Position numbers and translations under genes: made by a program | The notes under the pieces: model-generated | Seen by the model: the letters and a program-made list of their open reading frames with translations, nothing else | Told to the model about the DNA's origin: nothing | The model's database searches: none | NCBI RefSeq assembly: GCF_019510245.1 | Contig: NZ_JAEKKT010000155.1 | Coordinates: 1 to 58,751, forward strand | Direction: 5' to 3' | Length of the DNA: 58,751 nt | Origin: Streptomyces sp. | Lineage (GTDB): Bacteria; Actinomycetota; Actinomycetes; Streptomycetales; Streptomycetaceae | Shown: one piece after another, positions 15,759 to 23,821 of the stretch | Position numbering within the stretch: position 1 is the stretch's first letter | Layout of the letters: each line of letters opens with the position of its first letter

Positions 15759-15828
15759 GGTTGTTCCTTCTCACAGGTCGTAGGTACGCATCCACCACCT
15801 TGACCGGGATATGCGCCGCATCATGTCG

Positions 15829-15846
15829 CAATTCCTGAAAAAATTG
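15829..15846. promoter_or_regulatory. Candidate operator of the VOC/WYL divergent pair
   Basis: CAATT at 15829-15833 and AATTG at 15842-15846 form an inverted repeat with an 8-base A-rich spacer, in an unusually AT-rich patch only 5 bases before the WYL regulator's GTG start. It would let the regulator repress itself and the divergent VOC gene. Confidence 0.35.
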
Positions 15847-15850
15847 GTGT

Positions 15851-16864
15851 GTGACCCCAGACCGCTTCTTCTCCTTGATGCTGCTCCTCGCATCAAGGAG
15901 TGCCGTGACCACCCAGGAACTTGCCTCGGCGCTCGGGGTGTCCCTTCGAACCATCACCCGGGACCTGAACTGGCTCCGCGACGCCGGTCTGCCGGTGACC
16001 GCGCAACGGGGCCGCCTCGGAGGCGTGACCATGCTGCCCGGGTCCGGGCTCGACCTCACACGACTCACGCCGGGCGAGCGTGATCATCTGTCGCTCACCG
16101 GGCTGGATGAGAAGCAACGTGCGGAGCTCGACGCATCCGTCGAAAGCCGGCGCGCGCTCTCCAAGGTCGCCGCTGTGCAGTCACGTCGCGCTCATGAGCT
16201 CCTGCCGCTCACCGACGTAGTGCACGTGGACAGCCGTCCCTGGCTCCAGGCACATACGTCCGGCACGACTCCGGCCTCGCTGATCGGCCCGGTGCGGCGA
16301 GGTCGCCGGCTACGGATCGGGTACGACAGCCCCCGCGAGTCATGCTCACGCGACCTGGTGGTGGATCCCTACGGACTGTTCGCCAAGGCCGGCACCTGGT
16401 ACCTCGTCGCCGACTGTGCCCGAGTGCCACGGATGTACCGACTCGAACGGATCACGACGTGGAAAGAAGTCGACCAGCCACGGCGGATCCGCGAGAACCA
16501 GACCCTGGCCACCGTCGCCGCAGCGCTCGCTGATCAGTGGGAACAGAACCACACGATAGAGGTGAGCGCCACCATCGACCCAACCCAGATCGAGCGAGCG
16601 CGACGGATCCTTGGCCAACGACTCGTCCAGGACGACCATGAGGAATCCGGCACCGGCCACAAGGTGAGGATCCGCTTCCTGCACCTGGAGGACGTGCGAA
16701 CACTACTGCCGTTCGGGAGCGCCATCACTGTGCACGGCCCCACCGAAGCCAGGGCTCACCTCCGTGACCTCGCCACCAACCTTGCCCACCACTATGCGGG
16801 GGAGGGCCCTATGGGGTTGCCTGGAGCGCAACGGCGCCCCCAGGCAACCGACGTCAGGCTCTAG
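15851..16864 (+). CDS. WYL-domain transcriptional regulator (YafY-like)
   Basis: The 337-aa protein has a DeoR-type winged helix at residues 1-60 (SLMLLLASRSAVTTQELASA, then LGVSLRTITRDLNWL). The WYL domain is around 145-215 (GRRLRIGYDSPRE, VVDPYGLFAKAGTWYLVADC) with a variant of the W-Y-L core as TWYLVA, and a C-terminal extension follows. WYL domains sense nucleic acid or small ligands. The GTG 15851 start has no strong ribosome binding site. It is divergent from the VOC gene. Its last codons overlap the end of an aldehyde-dehydrogenase tail remnant on the other strand (16861-16887). Confidence 0.88.
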   Translation: MTPDRFFSLMLLLASRSAVTTQELASALGVSLRTITRDLNWLRDAGLPVTAQRGRLGGVTMLPGSGLDLTRLTPGERDHLSLTGLDEKQRAELDASVESRRALSKVAAVQSRRAHELLPLTDVVHVDSRPWLQAHTSGTTPASLIGPVRRGRRLRIGYDSPRESCSRDLVVDPYGLFAKAGTWYLVADCARVPRMYRLERITTWKEVDQPRRIRENQTLATVAAALADQWEQNHTIEVSATIDPTQIERARRILGQRLVQDDHEESGTGHKVRIRFLHLEDVRTLLPFGSAITVHGPTEARAHLRDLATNLAHHYAGEGPMGLPGAQRRPQATDVRL

Positions 16865-16887
16865 AAGAACCCAAGTTTCTTCGGATG
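16861..16887 (-). pseudogene. Vestigial 3' end of an ExaC-type aldehyde dehydrogenase gene
   Basis: On the minus strand the sequence ends GFMHPKKLGFF plus TAG. The complete aldehyde dehydrogenase at 37865-39388 ends SYSPKKLGFF plus TAG. The two 3' ends agree in the codons for PKKLGFF and at several bases on both sides (for example CTAGAAGAACCC at 16861-16872 and 37866-37877). Nothing else of the enzyme is visible here. It looks like the last few codons left after deletion, though a chance or selected similarity cannot be excluded. Confidence 0.4.
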
Positions 16888-17459
16888 CATGAAACCAGAG
16901 TGACCCGGGCTACCCTTCGGCCGTGGGTTGGGCAGCAGCTGCCTTGCGGGCCACGCGACAAGCAACTGCGCTTGCTGCAATGGCGCGCAGGGAAAGTGTC
17001 GGCGGCGGCCATGCGCGAGCCCTCGGCAGCGGGGCACGCAGTGGTTCGGGTGGCCTGTGCGGGTGCGGCATAGGTTGGGTCGGAACGGTGGACGGGGCGG
17101 GCGCCGCGAGCCAGGCGCTTGACACATGCTGAGGTGGAGACGCTGCCGGGCTACGAGGTGCGTCGAGCGAGCCCCTGGATACGATCATTGACCTCGTCGC
17201 GTTTGGACGACTCTGGTCATCGGTGAAAGCGCCCGCGACCGTCTCGGCGGATCTGTGCGGCAGGGCTCCGCAGGCGGTGTGTGCCAGGGTTGGGCGCTGA
17301 ATCCGGGACGCTGACTGGACCCAAAGGGAGTCACAGAGCGTCATGAAGCTTTAACTTACAATTATCTCTCTTTGAGGCGCACGTCACAGCGAACGCGTGG
17401 ACGGGGGTGGTTGGCTGATCGACTGAATCCGACTGGAAGCGTAAAGGGGGACGCTGGCC
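16865..17459. other. 595-bp stretch without a supported gene
   Basis: No frame here has a recognisable protein or a convincing start with a ribosome binding site. The right part (17340-17375) is clearly AT-rich for this genome (TTTAACTTACAATTATCTCT) and probably holds the promoter of the transposase-like gene at 17460. Short weak protein-like runs such as LDTIIDLVAFGRLW suggest a decayed gene, which I cannot name. Confidence 0.5.
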
Positions 17460-18716
17460 ATGCATTTATCGCGCCCACAGCAGGTCCTGGCAGGACCGGG
17501 TGCCCAGTCCGTTGACGCCTTCGCGAAGTGGGTCTTCGGGTACCTGCCACGAGCCGACCAGCGCCGATGGGCCCAGACCTATCTGAAAGGGCTGCTGCTC
17601 ACCGACGGCAGGAAGTCGATGCGGCGGGTGGCAGAGTCCGTGTCCGGCTCGCCCACAGTCTGGTACTCGCTACAGCAGTTCATCAACAGCAGCCCATGGG
17701 AGTGGGAACAGGCTCGTGACGCTCTGACACGGTGGATCGAGGAGCGGTCATCTGTACGGGCGTTGACCATCACACCCGTCATCCTGCCCAAGCGCGGCAA
17801 CCAGTCTGTGGGCGTGCACCAGCGATTCGACGTCTCTTGCGGGCGAACCATCAACTGCCAACTTGCAGTTGGCCTCTTCCTGTCCTGCCCGGGGGCCAAT
17901 TTTCCTGTCGACTGGCGACTCGTGCTTCCACGGCAATGGACAGACGAGCCCGGACTGCGCCGGCGTGCCCGCATACCCGAGACCGAGAGTTTCCGTCCGC
18001 AGTGGAGACACATGGTGGAGCTGCTGGCCGACCATGTCGGCAGCACCTCTTCACGCGACGTGCCGGTGGTGGCCGACATGAGCGACGCAACCGACCTCGT
18101 GGAGCTGACGGCACTTCTGGACAGCACCGGGCGCGACTTCCTCGTCGCCGTCAATCCCCGGCTGGTGTTCCCTTGGGAGGGCAAGGTGCCGGAACAACGC
18201 TCACCCAACCGCCTGCGGAGGACTCCACATGACAGACCCCGCCAGAGGATCGGTCTCGTGGCCGGCGACCGCCCGATCGGGCCGGACGTGCGGCGCACGT
18301 GGAGCCGGCACACCGCGGCCGTCACGGGTTTCGACGGGAGGTTCCGCCAGGCCCAGATCCTGTCCACCCTGATTCGGCAGCCTGCTCGGAAGTCGCAGCA
18401 GGGAGGCGGTGACCAAGGGCCCTACAGGTTGTTCACCGAGCTCGCCGCGGACGGACGGCCAGGTTCGCGGATCTGGTTCACCAACCTCACCTACCATCGC
18501 TTGGACGAGCTTCTCGAGCTGACCCGCCTCTACGCCAGTTCCACGGTCACGGCCGACTGTATGGACGGTCGCTACGAGCTGCTGGACTTCGCTGGGCGCT
18601 CCTTCCCCGCCTGGCACCATCACATGACCATGGCGTCGGCGGCGTACGCCCATCTGCGCCTGGCACACTCCGGGTATTCGTCCCTGCCACATCTGGCCAG
18701 GCAGCGCGGGGCCTGA
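17460..18716 (+). CDS. IS701-like transposase homologue, probably catalytically dead
   Basis: The 418-aa protein has the IS701/DDE_5 layout: N-terminal QRRWAQTYLKGLLLTDGRKS and VWYSLQQFINSSPWEWEQAR, then the core LPKRGNQSVGVHQRF and TINCQLAVGLFLS, and finally GRSFPAWHHHMTMASAAYAH. In active members the core begins D-E/D-T-G-F-x-K-K-G; here the acidic position is in TPVILPKRG, so the first catalytic Asp is missing. The Glu before L-D-x-x-x-x-R-S also seems replaced (GRYELLDFAGRS). No terminal inverted repeats were found. AAAGGGGG precedes the ATG 17460. Together this suggests a domesticated DNA-binding protein, perhaps a regulator of the neighbouring genes; the residue comparison is from memory. 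Confidence 0.75.
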   Translation: MHLSRPQQVLAGPGAQSVDAFAKWVFGYLPRADQRRWAQTYLKGLLLTDGRKSMRRVAESVSGSPTVWYSLQQFINSSPWEWEQARDALTRWIEERSSVRALTITPVILPKRGNQSVGVHQRFDVSCGRTINCQLAVGLFLSCPGANFPVDWRLVLPRQWTDEPGLRRRARIPETESFRPQWRHMVELLADHVGSTSSRDVPVVADMSDATDLVELTALLDSTGRDFLVAVNPRLVFPWEGKVPEQRSPNRLRRTPHDRPRQRIGLVAGDRPIGPDVRRTWSRHTAAVTGFDGRFRQAQILSTLIRQPARKSQQGGGDQGPYRLFTELAADGRPGSRIWFTNLTYHRLDELLELTRLYASSTVTADCMDGRYELLDFAGRSFPAWHHHMTMASAAYAHLRLAHSGYSSLPHLARQRGA

Positions 18717-18770
18717 AAGGGCACCGGCCGGGAGGCGCTGTACCCTCCCGGCCGATCGGCGCGATCCGCC

Positions 18771-19652
18771 TCACACTGTCGCGGAAGTGCTCTCGACCTC
18801 AGGTGCGGTTGCGCTGCCCAGCAGGCGCAGAGCCGCCTCAGAGGGTGAGCCGGGTTCGGCCGTGTAGGCGATCAGGCGCTGGCCGGAGGAGCCGGGGATG
18901 ACGAGGTTCTCGAAGCTCAGGTCCATCGTGCCGACCGACGGGTGACGCAGCTGCTTCACCCCCGAGGTGCAGGTGCGCACCGGATGGCGGGCCCAGCGGG
19001 AGGCGAACTCGTCGCACTGAACGGTGAGTTGGCCGACCAGTTCGGTCAGCCGGCGGTCGTCGGGGTGCCGGCCGGCGATCAGCCGCAGCGAGGCGACCGC
19101 GAGCTGCGCCTCGTCGTGCCAGTCTGTGTACAGCGCGCGGTAGCGGTCGTCCAGAAACAGCATTCGCGTCACATTGGGCCGGGTGCCCGGTGTCTCGGGG
19201 CTGTCCGCGGGCAGATGCGCGGCGAGCAGCGCGTGCCCCAGCCGGTTCCAGGCCAGTACGTCGTTGCGGCGGTCCAGGACCAGCGCCGGCACCTCCGACA
19301 TGGCCGCCAGCAGCTGCCGAGCCGAGGGGCTGGCCTGCTCCGCACGGGGGGTGGTGGGGCGGGCCGTGGTGGCGGTGGGGCGGGCCAGATCCTTCAGATG
19401 CGCGGTCTCGTCGTCCGTCAGCCGCAGGGTGCGTGCGATCGCGTCCAGCACGGAGTCCGAGGCGCTGAGGGCGCGGCCCTGTTCGAGACGGGTGTAGTGG
19501 GTGATGCTGACCCCCGCGAGCATGGCCAGCTCCTCCCGGCGCAGCCCGCTGACCCGGCGGCGGGTCGGATGCGGGGTGATGCCGACGTCCTCCGGGCGCA
19601 GCGCGGCACGGCGGGACTTGAGGAAGTCTCCCAGTTCGGACGGAGCGTCCAT
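18771..19652 (-). CDS. XRE-type helix-turn-helix regulator with MmyB-like ligand domain
   Basis: The 293-aa protein has an N-terminal XRE helix-turn-helix (residues ~10-75: ELGDFLKSRRAALRPEDVGI, RVSGLRREELAMLAGVS, YTRLEQGR). A C-terminal MmyB-like PAS-type domain follows (VLDRRNDVLAWNRLGHALLA, RTCTSGVKQLRHPSVGTMDL). This family typically represses a divergent transporter or oxidoreductase and may bind a lipid or small ligand. The ATG 19652 has GGGAGG upstream. It is divergent from a four-gene operon, and a perfect 11-bp inverted repeat lies in the 202-base gap, the likely operator. Confidence 0.92.
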   Translation of the reverse strand: MDAPSELGDFLKSRRAALRPEDVGITPHPTRRRVSGLRREELAMLAGVSITHYTRLEQGRALSASDSVLDAIARTLRLTDDETAHLKDLARPTATTARPTTPRAEQASPSARQLLAAMSEVPALVLDRRNDVLAWNRLGHALLAAHLPADSPETPGTRPNVTRMLFLDDRYRALYTDWHDEAQLAVASLRLIAGRHPDDRRLTELVGQLTVQCDEFASRWARHPVRTCTSGVKQLRHPSVGTMDLSFENLVIPGSSGQRLIAYTAEPGSPSEAALRLLGSATAPEVESTSATV

Positions 19653-19711
19653 CGATGCCTCCCGATCACTCCCCTCCATGATGCCCGCCCACCGTGTCGG
19701 TCGTGAGCCAT

Positions 19712-19738
19712 AAGGGTGGTCATGTGATGACCACCCTT
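19712..19738. promoter_or_regulatory. Perfect inverted-repeat operator between the XRE regulator and the MFS operon
   Basis: AAGGGTGGTCA (19712-19722) and TGACCACCCTT (19728-19738) are exact reverse complements with a 5-base spacer. The repeat is 59 bases from the regulator's start codon and 116 bases from the MFS start, placed to control both directions. The XRE protein at 18771 is the obvious candidate to bind it. Confidence 0.65.
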
Positions 19739-19854
19739 GCGTTGGCTGTGCGAGACAGGGTGCTGGCTGGGGTCCCGGGCCGAGACGAGTCTCTTTCCCA
19801 GCGGTGCGCACGACAGACGCACCGAAGAAGCTCGAACGAAAGGGACTCGACGTC

Positions 19855-21291
19855 ATGTCCGTCACTGATTCGGACACGGCCGGTACGGCCGTAGGAACGG
19901 CCCCGGCCGTCCTCACCCCGCGCCTGCGGCTGGTACTGGTGCTGCTGCTCGCGGCCCAGTTCATGCTGGCCGTGGACTTCTCCATCCTGAACGTGGCGCT
20001 GCCGGTGATCGGTGAGGGCCTGGGCTTCTCTCTGGCGCATCTGCAGTGGATCGGCACCGCGTTCGCCCTGTGCGCGGCGGGCTTCACCCTGCTGTTCGGC
20101 CGGGTCGCGGACCTCTTCGGCCGTCGCCGCCTCTTCCTCGGCGGTCTGGTGGTGCTGGGCGCGGCCTCGCTGGTGGGCGGCCTGGCACAGAACCCGGAGG
20201 TGCTGATCACGGCCCGTGTCTTCCAGGGCCTCGCGACCGCCGCGGTGACTCCGGCCGGCCTCTCACTCATGACGACCTCGTTCCCGGAAGGCCCGCTGCG
20301 GGAGAAGGCCCTCGGCCTCAACGGGGCTCTGATGTCCGCCGGGTTCACCACCGGCGCGATCCTCGGCGGCCTGCTGACCGACCTGCTCTCCTGGCGCTGG
20401 GCGTTCTTCATCAACGTGCCCGTCGCCCTCGCCGTCCTGATCGTCGCCCCGACGGTCATCAAGGAGTCCCGGCCCGACGAGCGCCCGAAGCTGGACGTGC
20501 CCGGCGCCATCAGCGTCACCCTCGGTCTGCTGGCCGTCGTCTTCGGCCTCACCCAGGCCGGTGAGCACGGCTGGGGCTCCGCGAACGCCCTGCTCTCGCT
20601 GGCGGCCGGTGTGCTGTTGCTGATCGTGTTCTGGGCCGTCGAGCGCAAGGTGAGTGCCCCGCTGGTGCCGCTCGGCGTGCTCGGCAAGCGTTCGGTGGCC
20701 TGGGGCAACGTCGCCGGCCTGATCGCCTTCCTCACCGAGACCTCCCTGGTCTTCCTGCTGACCCTCTACCTCCAGGAGGTGCTCGGCTTCTCCCCGCTGG
20801 CCGCCGGTCTGTCCTTCGGTGTGCTGGGCATCGGAACGGTCGTCGGCGGCTCGGTCGCCCCGAAGGTCATCGGGAAGATCGGCACCAAGCAGACGCTGAT
20901 CACCGGCGGCATCCTGCAGACCGTGTTCACCGCCGCCCTGCTCGGCCTCGGCGCCACTCACTCCTCGCTGTGGCTGCTGCTCGTCGCCACCTTCGCCGGC
21001 GGTGTCGGCAACATGCTCGTCATCGTCGGCTTCATGGTCACCGCCACCTCCGGTCTCGCCGACCACGAACAGGGCCTGGCCACCGGACTCGCGACCATGA
21101 CCCAGCAGGTCGGTATCACCATGGGCACGCCGATCATGAGCGCCATCGCCACCGCCGCGATGACCGGCACGGGCGCCGCGGCCGTCCTCGGCGGACTGAA
21201 GACGGCCATCGCGGTCAACGCCGCCCTCGTCCTCCTCGGCGCCCTCACCAGCGCCGTGTTCCTGCGTGGTGCGCGGTCGAGTGCGCAGTAA
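19855..21291 (+). CDS. MFS multidrug exporter, DHA2 (14-TM, EmrB/QacA) type
   Basis: The 478-aa membrane protein starts with a short cytoplasmic tail and TM1 (LVLVLLLAAQFMLAVDFSIL, with the Asp of motif D1: L-D-x-T/S-I-x-N-V-A-L-P). Motif A is GRVADLFGRRRLFLGG and motif C lies near GAILGGLLTDLLSWRWAFFI. About 14 hydrophobic segments can be counted. It would extrude a toxic or biosynthetic compound using the proton gradient. AAAGGGA precedes the ATG 19855. It is the first gene of an operon with a hydrolase, an unknown protein and a luciferase-like monooxygenase, each overlapping the next, and is probably repressed by the divergent XRE protein. Confidence 0.93.
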   Translation: MSVTDSDTAGTAVGTAPAVLTPRLRLVLVLLLAAQFMLAVDFSILNVALPVIGEGLGFSLAHLQWIGTAFALCAAGFTLLFGRVADLFGRRRLFLGGLVVLGAASLVGGLAQNPEVLITARVFQGLATAAVTPAGLSLMTTSFPEGPLREKALGLNGALMSAGFTTGAILGGLLTDLLSWRWAFFINVPVALAVLIVAPTVIKESRPDERPKLDVPGAISVTLGLLAVVFGLTQAGEHGWGSANALLSLAAGVLLLIVFWAVERKVSAPLVPLGVLGKRSVAWGNVAGLIAFLTETSLVFLLTLYLQEVLGFSPLAAGLSFGVLGIGTVVGGSVAPKVIGKIGTKQTLITGGILQTVFTAALLGLGATHSSLWLLLVATFAGGVGNMLVIVGFMVTATSGLADHEQGLATGLATMTQQVGITMGTPIMSAIATAAMTGTGAAAVLGGLKTAIAVNAALVLLGALTSAVFLRGARSSAQ

Positions 21292-22177
21292 CTCACGACG
21301 GTACGAACCCCGCGCCGGTCTGGCCGCTCCGGACAAGGACAGGGCTGTACGTCCGGACGTCCGATGGTCCGGTGAGGTGCAGTGGCGGCCGGACTGGCTG
21401 GACGCGGGTGCCCATCGCATACCGGTACGGATCTACCGGCCCGGACCGCGGCCGTACGGCTGGCTGGTCTGGGCGCATGGCGGCAGCTGGCAGGCCGGGT
21501 CGGTCGAGCACTGGCACGGGCCCGTCGCGGACCTGGCGAGGACCTCGGGGTGCACGGTGGTCAGCACCGGCTACCGGCTGGCCCCCGGCTACCGGCACCC
21601 TGCCCAGCTGGAGGACGTGCTGACCGCGCTCTCCTGGGCCGGGGAACAGGCGGCGGACGGTGAGCCGCTGGCGGTCGGGGGCGACAGCGCGGGCGGCACC
21701 ATCGCTGCCTGTGCGGCTCTCGCCCGCCGCGACCGTGACCAGTCGCTCGCCGCCCAGGTGCTGGCCTACCCGCCACTGGACCCCGACTGCGCCGCCACCT
21801 CCTACACCAGCGAGCCGGGCGCCTTCCCCGCAGCCGATGACCTCCGGCTGGCCTGGGAGACGTACCGCGATGGGATCGAAACCGCCGTACGCGGCGGGAC
21901 CCCGCTGTACAGCACCCCCCTGGCGGCGGAGCGGCTGGACGGCCTGGCCCCGGCCGTACTCGCGGTCGGCGACCTCGATCCCGTCCGTGACGACGTCACG
22001 GAGTACGCCCGGCTGCTGCGCGAGGCGGGCAACACCTTACGGCTGAAGATTTTCCCCGGCACCCCGCACGCTGCCTTCCTCGCCGCCGGCGGTCCCGGTG
22101 CGGGGAACCCGGGGCTGCGGCGCTGGCTCGGAACGGCGCTGCGCGAGCAACTCGAACGACGGAAGGAGACACCATGA
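21281..22177 (+). CDS. Alpha/beta-hydrolase, HSL-type esterase
   Basis: The ~298-aa protein has the hormone-sensitive-lipase features: oxyanion hole HGGSW, nucleophile elbow GGDSAGGT (Ser), a catalytic Asp in VGDLDPVRDD and a final His in PGTPHAAF. It would hydrolyse a small ester, carbonate or lactone in the cytoplasm. Several in-frame GTGs overlap the end of the MFS gene (21266, 21269, 21281). I prefer 21281, whose GTG lies 11 bases before the end of the MFS stop at 21291, implying translational coupling. It also overlaps the next gene by 4 bases. Confidence 0.88.
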   Translation: MRSNSRRYEPRAGLAAPDKDRAVRPDVRWSGEVQWRPDWLDAGAHRIPVRIYRPGPRPYGWLVWAHGGSWQAGSVEHWHGPVADLARTSGCTVVSTGYRLAPGYRHPAQLEDVLTALSWAGEQAADGEPLAVGGDSAGGTIAACAALARRDRDQSLAAQVLAYPPLDPDCAATSYTSEPGAFPAADDLRLAWETYRDGIETAVRGGTPLYSTPLAAERLDGLAPAVLAVGDLDPVRDDVTEYARLLREAGNTLRLKIFPGTPHAAFLAAGGPGAGNPGLRRWLGTALREQLERRKETP

Positions 22178-22695
22178 CCACCACACGGCCCGAGACGGGG
22201 CTGCCGCACCTCGCGGCCCTGCTGCGTCACTTCGGGGACCTGCGCGACGGCACCCACGGCGAGGACGGCGACACCGTGTCGCGCCAGGGCAAGGAACGGC
22301 ACTTCGAGCAGGCCGTCGAACTGCTCCACCCGTACGCCGTCCAGGTACTGGAGGAGTTCGACACAGCCCTGCTCCTCGGTACCGGCGAGGTGACGGCGAG
22401 CGGGACCCAGCGCACCCGGGACCGGGGACTCGGGGCAAGCTGGACGCTGTCCTGGCCCGAGCAGCGGGGGACCGGGATCGCGCCGATCACGCTTGTCGCG
22501 TACTACGGCGGCGGCTTCCACCACCCGCATCTGCGGGGCGCGACCGTGCACGACTGGCCGCTGAACGTGTTCACGCCCGAGCAGGCGGCGGCCGAGGTGC
22601 CCACGCTGCGCGCGATCGCCGCCGGTGATCTGCACAACCTGGTCTTCCAGCGCGACTACCGGATCGTGCCGGCGATCACGCGAGGCGCGCGATGA
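22174..22695 (+). CDS. Unknown 173-aa protein coupled to esterase and luciferase-like monooxygenase
   Basis: I do not recognise the family. The protein is soluble and contains a His-rich strand (YYGGGFHHPHLRGATVHDWP) and a conserved-looking ending GDLHNLVFQRDYRIVPA. It has no signal peptide or Cys. It overlaps the esterase stop and the monooxygenase start by 4 bases each, so it is made in step with both and may act in the same reaction sequence, for example by binding substrate or metal. The fold is uncertain. Confidence 0.7.
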   Translation: MTTTRPETGLPHLAALLRHFGDLRDGTHGEDGDTVSRQGKERHFEQAVELLHPYAVQVLEEFDTALLLGTGEVTASGTQRTRDRGLGASWTLSWPEQRGTGIAPITLVAYYGGGFHHPHLRGATVHDWPLNVFTPEQAAAEVPTLRAIAAGDLHNLVFQRDYRIVPAITRGAR

Positions 22696-23678
22696 GCGGG
22701 GCGGCGGCGTCGGCCCCGAGCCTGTCGGTGCTGGACCAGTCGCCTGTCGGTGCGGGTTTCTCACCAGCCGACTCGCTTCGAGCGTCGGTCGAACTGGCCC
22801 AGGCCGCCGAGGAGTTGGGGTACGTCCGCTACTGGACCGCCGAACACCACGGCTCCCCGGGGTTCGCGGGCTGCGCCCCGGAGATCCTCGCTGCCATCCT
22901 GCTGGGCCACACCCGGCGGATGCGGGTCGGTACCGGCGGAGTACTGCTGCCGAGGTACTCGCCGGCGAAGGTGGCCGAGGTCTTCTCGGTCCTGGCGTCG
23001 GTGTTCCCCGGCCGGGTGGACCTGGGCCTGGGCCGCAGCGGCGGTCCCGCCCACGACTATCCGCAGCGGGTGCGGGCGGTGCGGGTGCTGCTGGGTCTGG
23101 ACGGCGCCGACCCGCTTGCCGGGGGCGAGACGGGGCTGGTCCCACCCGTGCGGCCGCAGGTGTGGCTGCTGGGTGCCGGGGCGAGTTCGGCGCTTCTGGC
23201 GGGCGAGTTGGGGACAGGGTACGCCTTCGCGCACTTCCTTGTGCCCGGGCCGGCCCGTGAGGCCCTGGCCTCCTACCGGGCGACGCTCGTCGAGCACGGC
23301 CGGGCGGGCCGCGGGGGTGTGCTCGCCGTACGCGTGGTCACGGCCGAGAGTGAGGAACGTGCCGAGGCTTTGGCGCAGAGTGTGCTGCTGTGGCGGGCGC
23401 GCAAGGACCTGGGTGAGGACCTGCCCTTGCCCAGCGTCGAGGATGCGCGCAAGCACCGGTGGGATTCGCTGGAGGCCGAGCGGGCCGATGTCCGTCGGCG
23501 TTCCCTGGTGTGGGGGACGCCGGAGCAGGTGCGGGAGCGGTTGACCGAGCTGGCGGCCGAGCACGGGGTCGACGAGGTCATGGTGAACACGCTGACTTGT
23601 ACGCCGGAGGATCGGTTGCGGTCGCACGAGCTGCTTGCGGAGGCTTTCGCGGGGGATGCGCGGGCCGTGCGGGTGTAG
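22692..23678 (+). CDS. LLM-class (luciferase-like) flavin-dependent oxidoreductase
   Basis: The 328-aa TIM-barrel protein has the typical start LSVLDQSPVGAGFSPADSLR, then YWTAEHHGSPGFAGCAPEIL with the AEHH signature, then RMRVGTGGVLLPRYSPAKVA and GRVDLGLGRSGG. The C-terminus FVGTPEQV-type motif appears as VWGTPEQVRERLTEL. It uses FMNH2 or F420H2 to insert oxygen or reduce a small substrate; which cofactor is unclear, and no flavin reductase gene is adjacent. The start ATG 22692 overlaps the previous stop. It ends the operon, and a hairpin at 23774-23806 separates it from the convergent saccharide operon. Confidence 0.93.
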   Translation: MSGAAASAPSLSVLDQSPVGAGFSPADSLRASVELAQAAEELGYVRYWTAEHHGSPGFAGCAPEILAAILLGHTRRMRVGTGGVLLPRYSPAKVAEVFSVLASVFPGRVDLGLGRSGGPAHDYPQRVRAVRVLLGLDGADPLAGGETGLVPPVRPQVWLLGAGASSALLAGELGTGYAFAHFLVPGPAREALASYRATLVEHGRAGRGGVLAVRVVTAESEERAEALAQSVLLWRARKDLGEDLPLPSVEDARKHRWDSLEAERADVRRRSLVWGTPEQVRERLTELAAEHGVDEVMVNTLTCTPEDRLRSHELLAEAFAGDARAVRV

Positions 23679-23773
23679 GTGGGCCGTCGTCGGCTGCGGG
23701 TGCGTTGTGGCTGGTCGCGCCCACGCGGCGGAGCAGCATGTCGATACCTCTCCGCGTCTCTGAAGAGGCGCTC

Positions 23774-23806
23774 ATGGGGGCCGGGGTCTGAAGCCGCGGC
23801 CCCCAT
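23774..23806. terminator. Bidirectional terminator between two convergent operons
   Basis: ATGGGGGCCG (23774-23783) pairs perfectly with CGGCCCCCAT (23797-23806) around a 13-base loop, followed by CTCTTTCG. It is 95 bases after the LLM stop and 16 bases beyond the acyltransferase stop, so it can serve both directions. Confidence 0.55.
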
Positions 23807-23821
23807 CTCTTTCGTACGGGC

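Noticed and set aside
16922..17132. Small Ala/Gly-rich plus-strand frame in the empty stretch after the WYL gene
   Set aside because: Low-complexity composition, no ribosome binding site and no recognisable motif.
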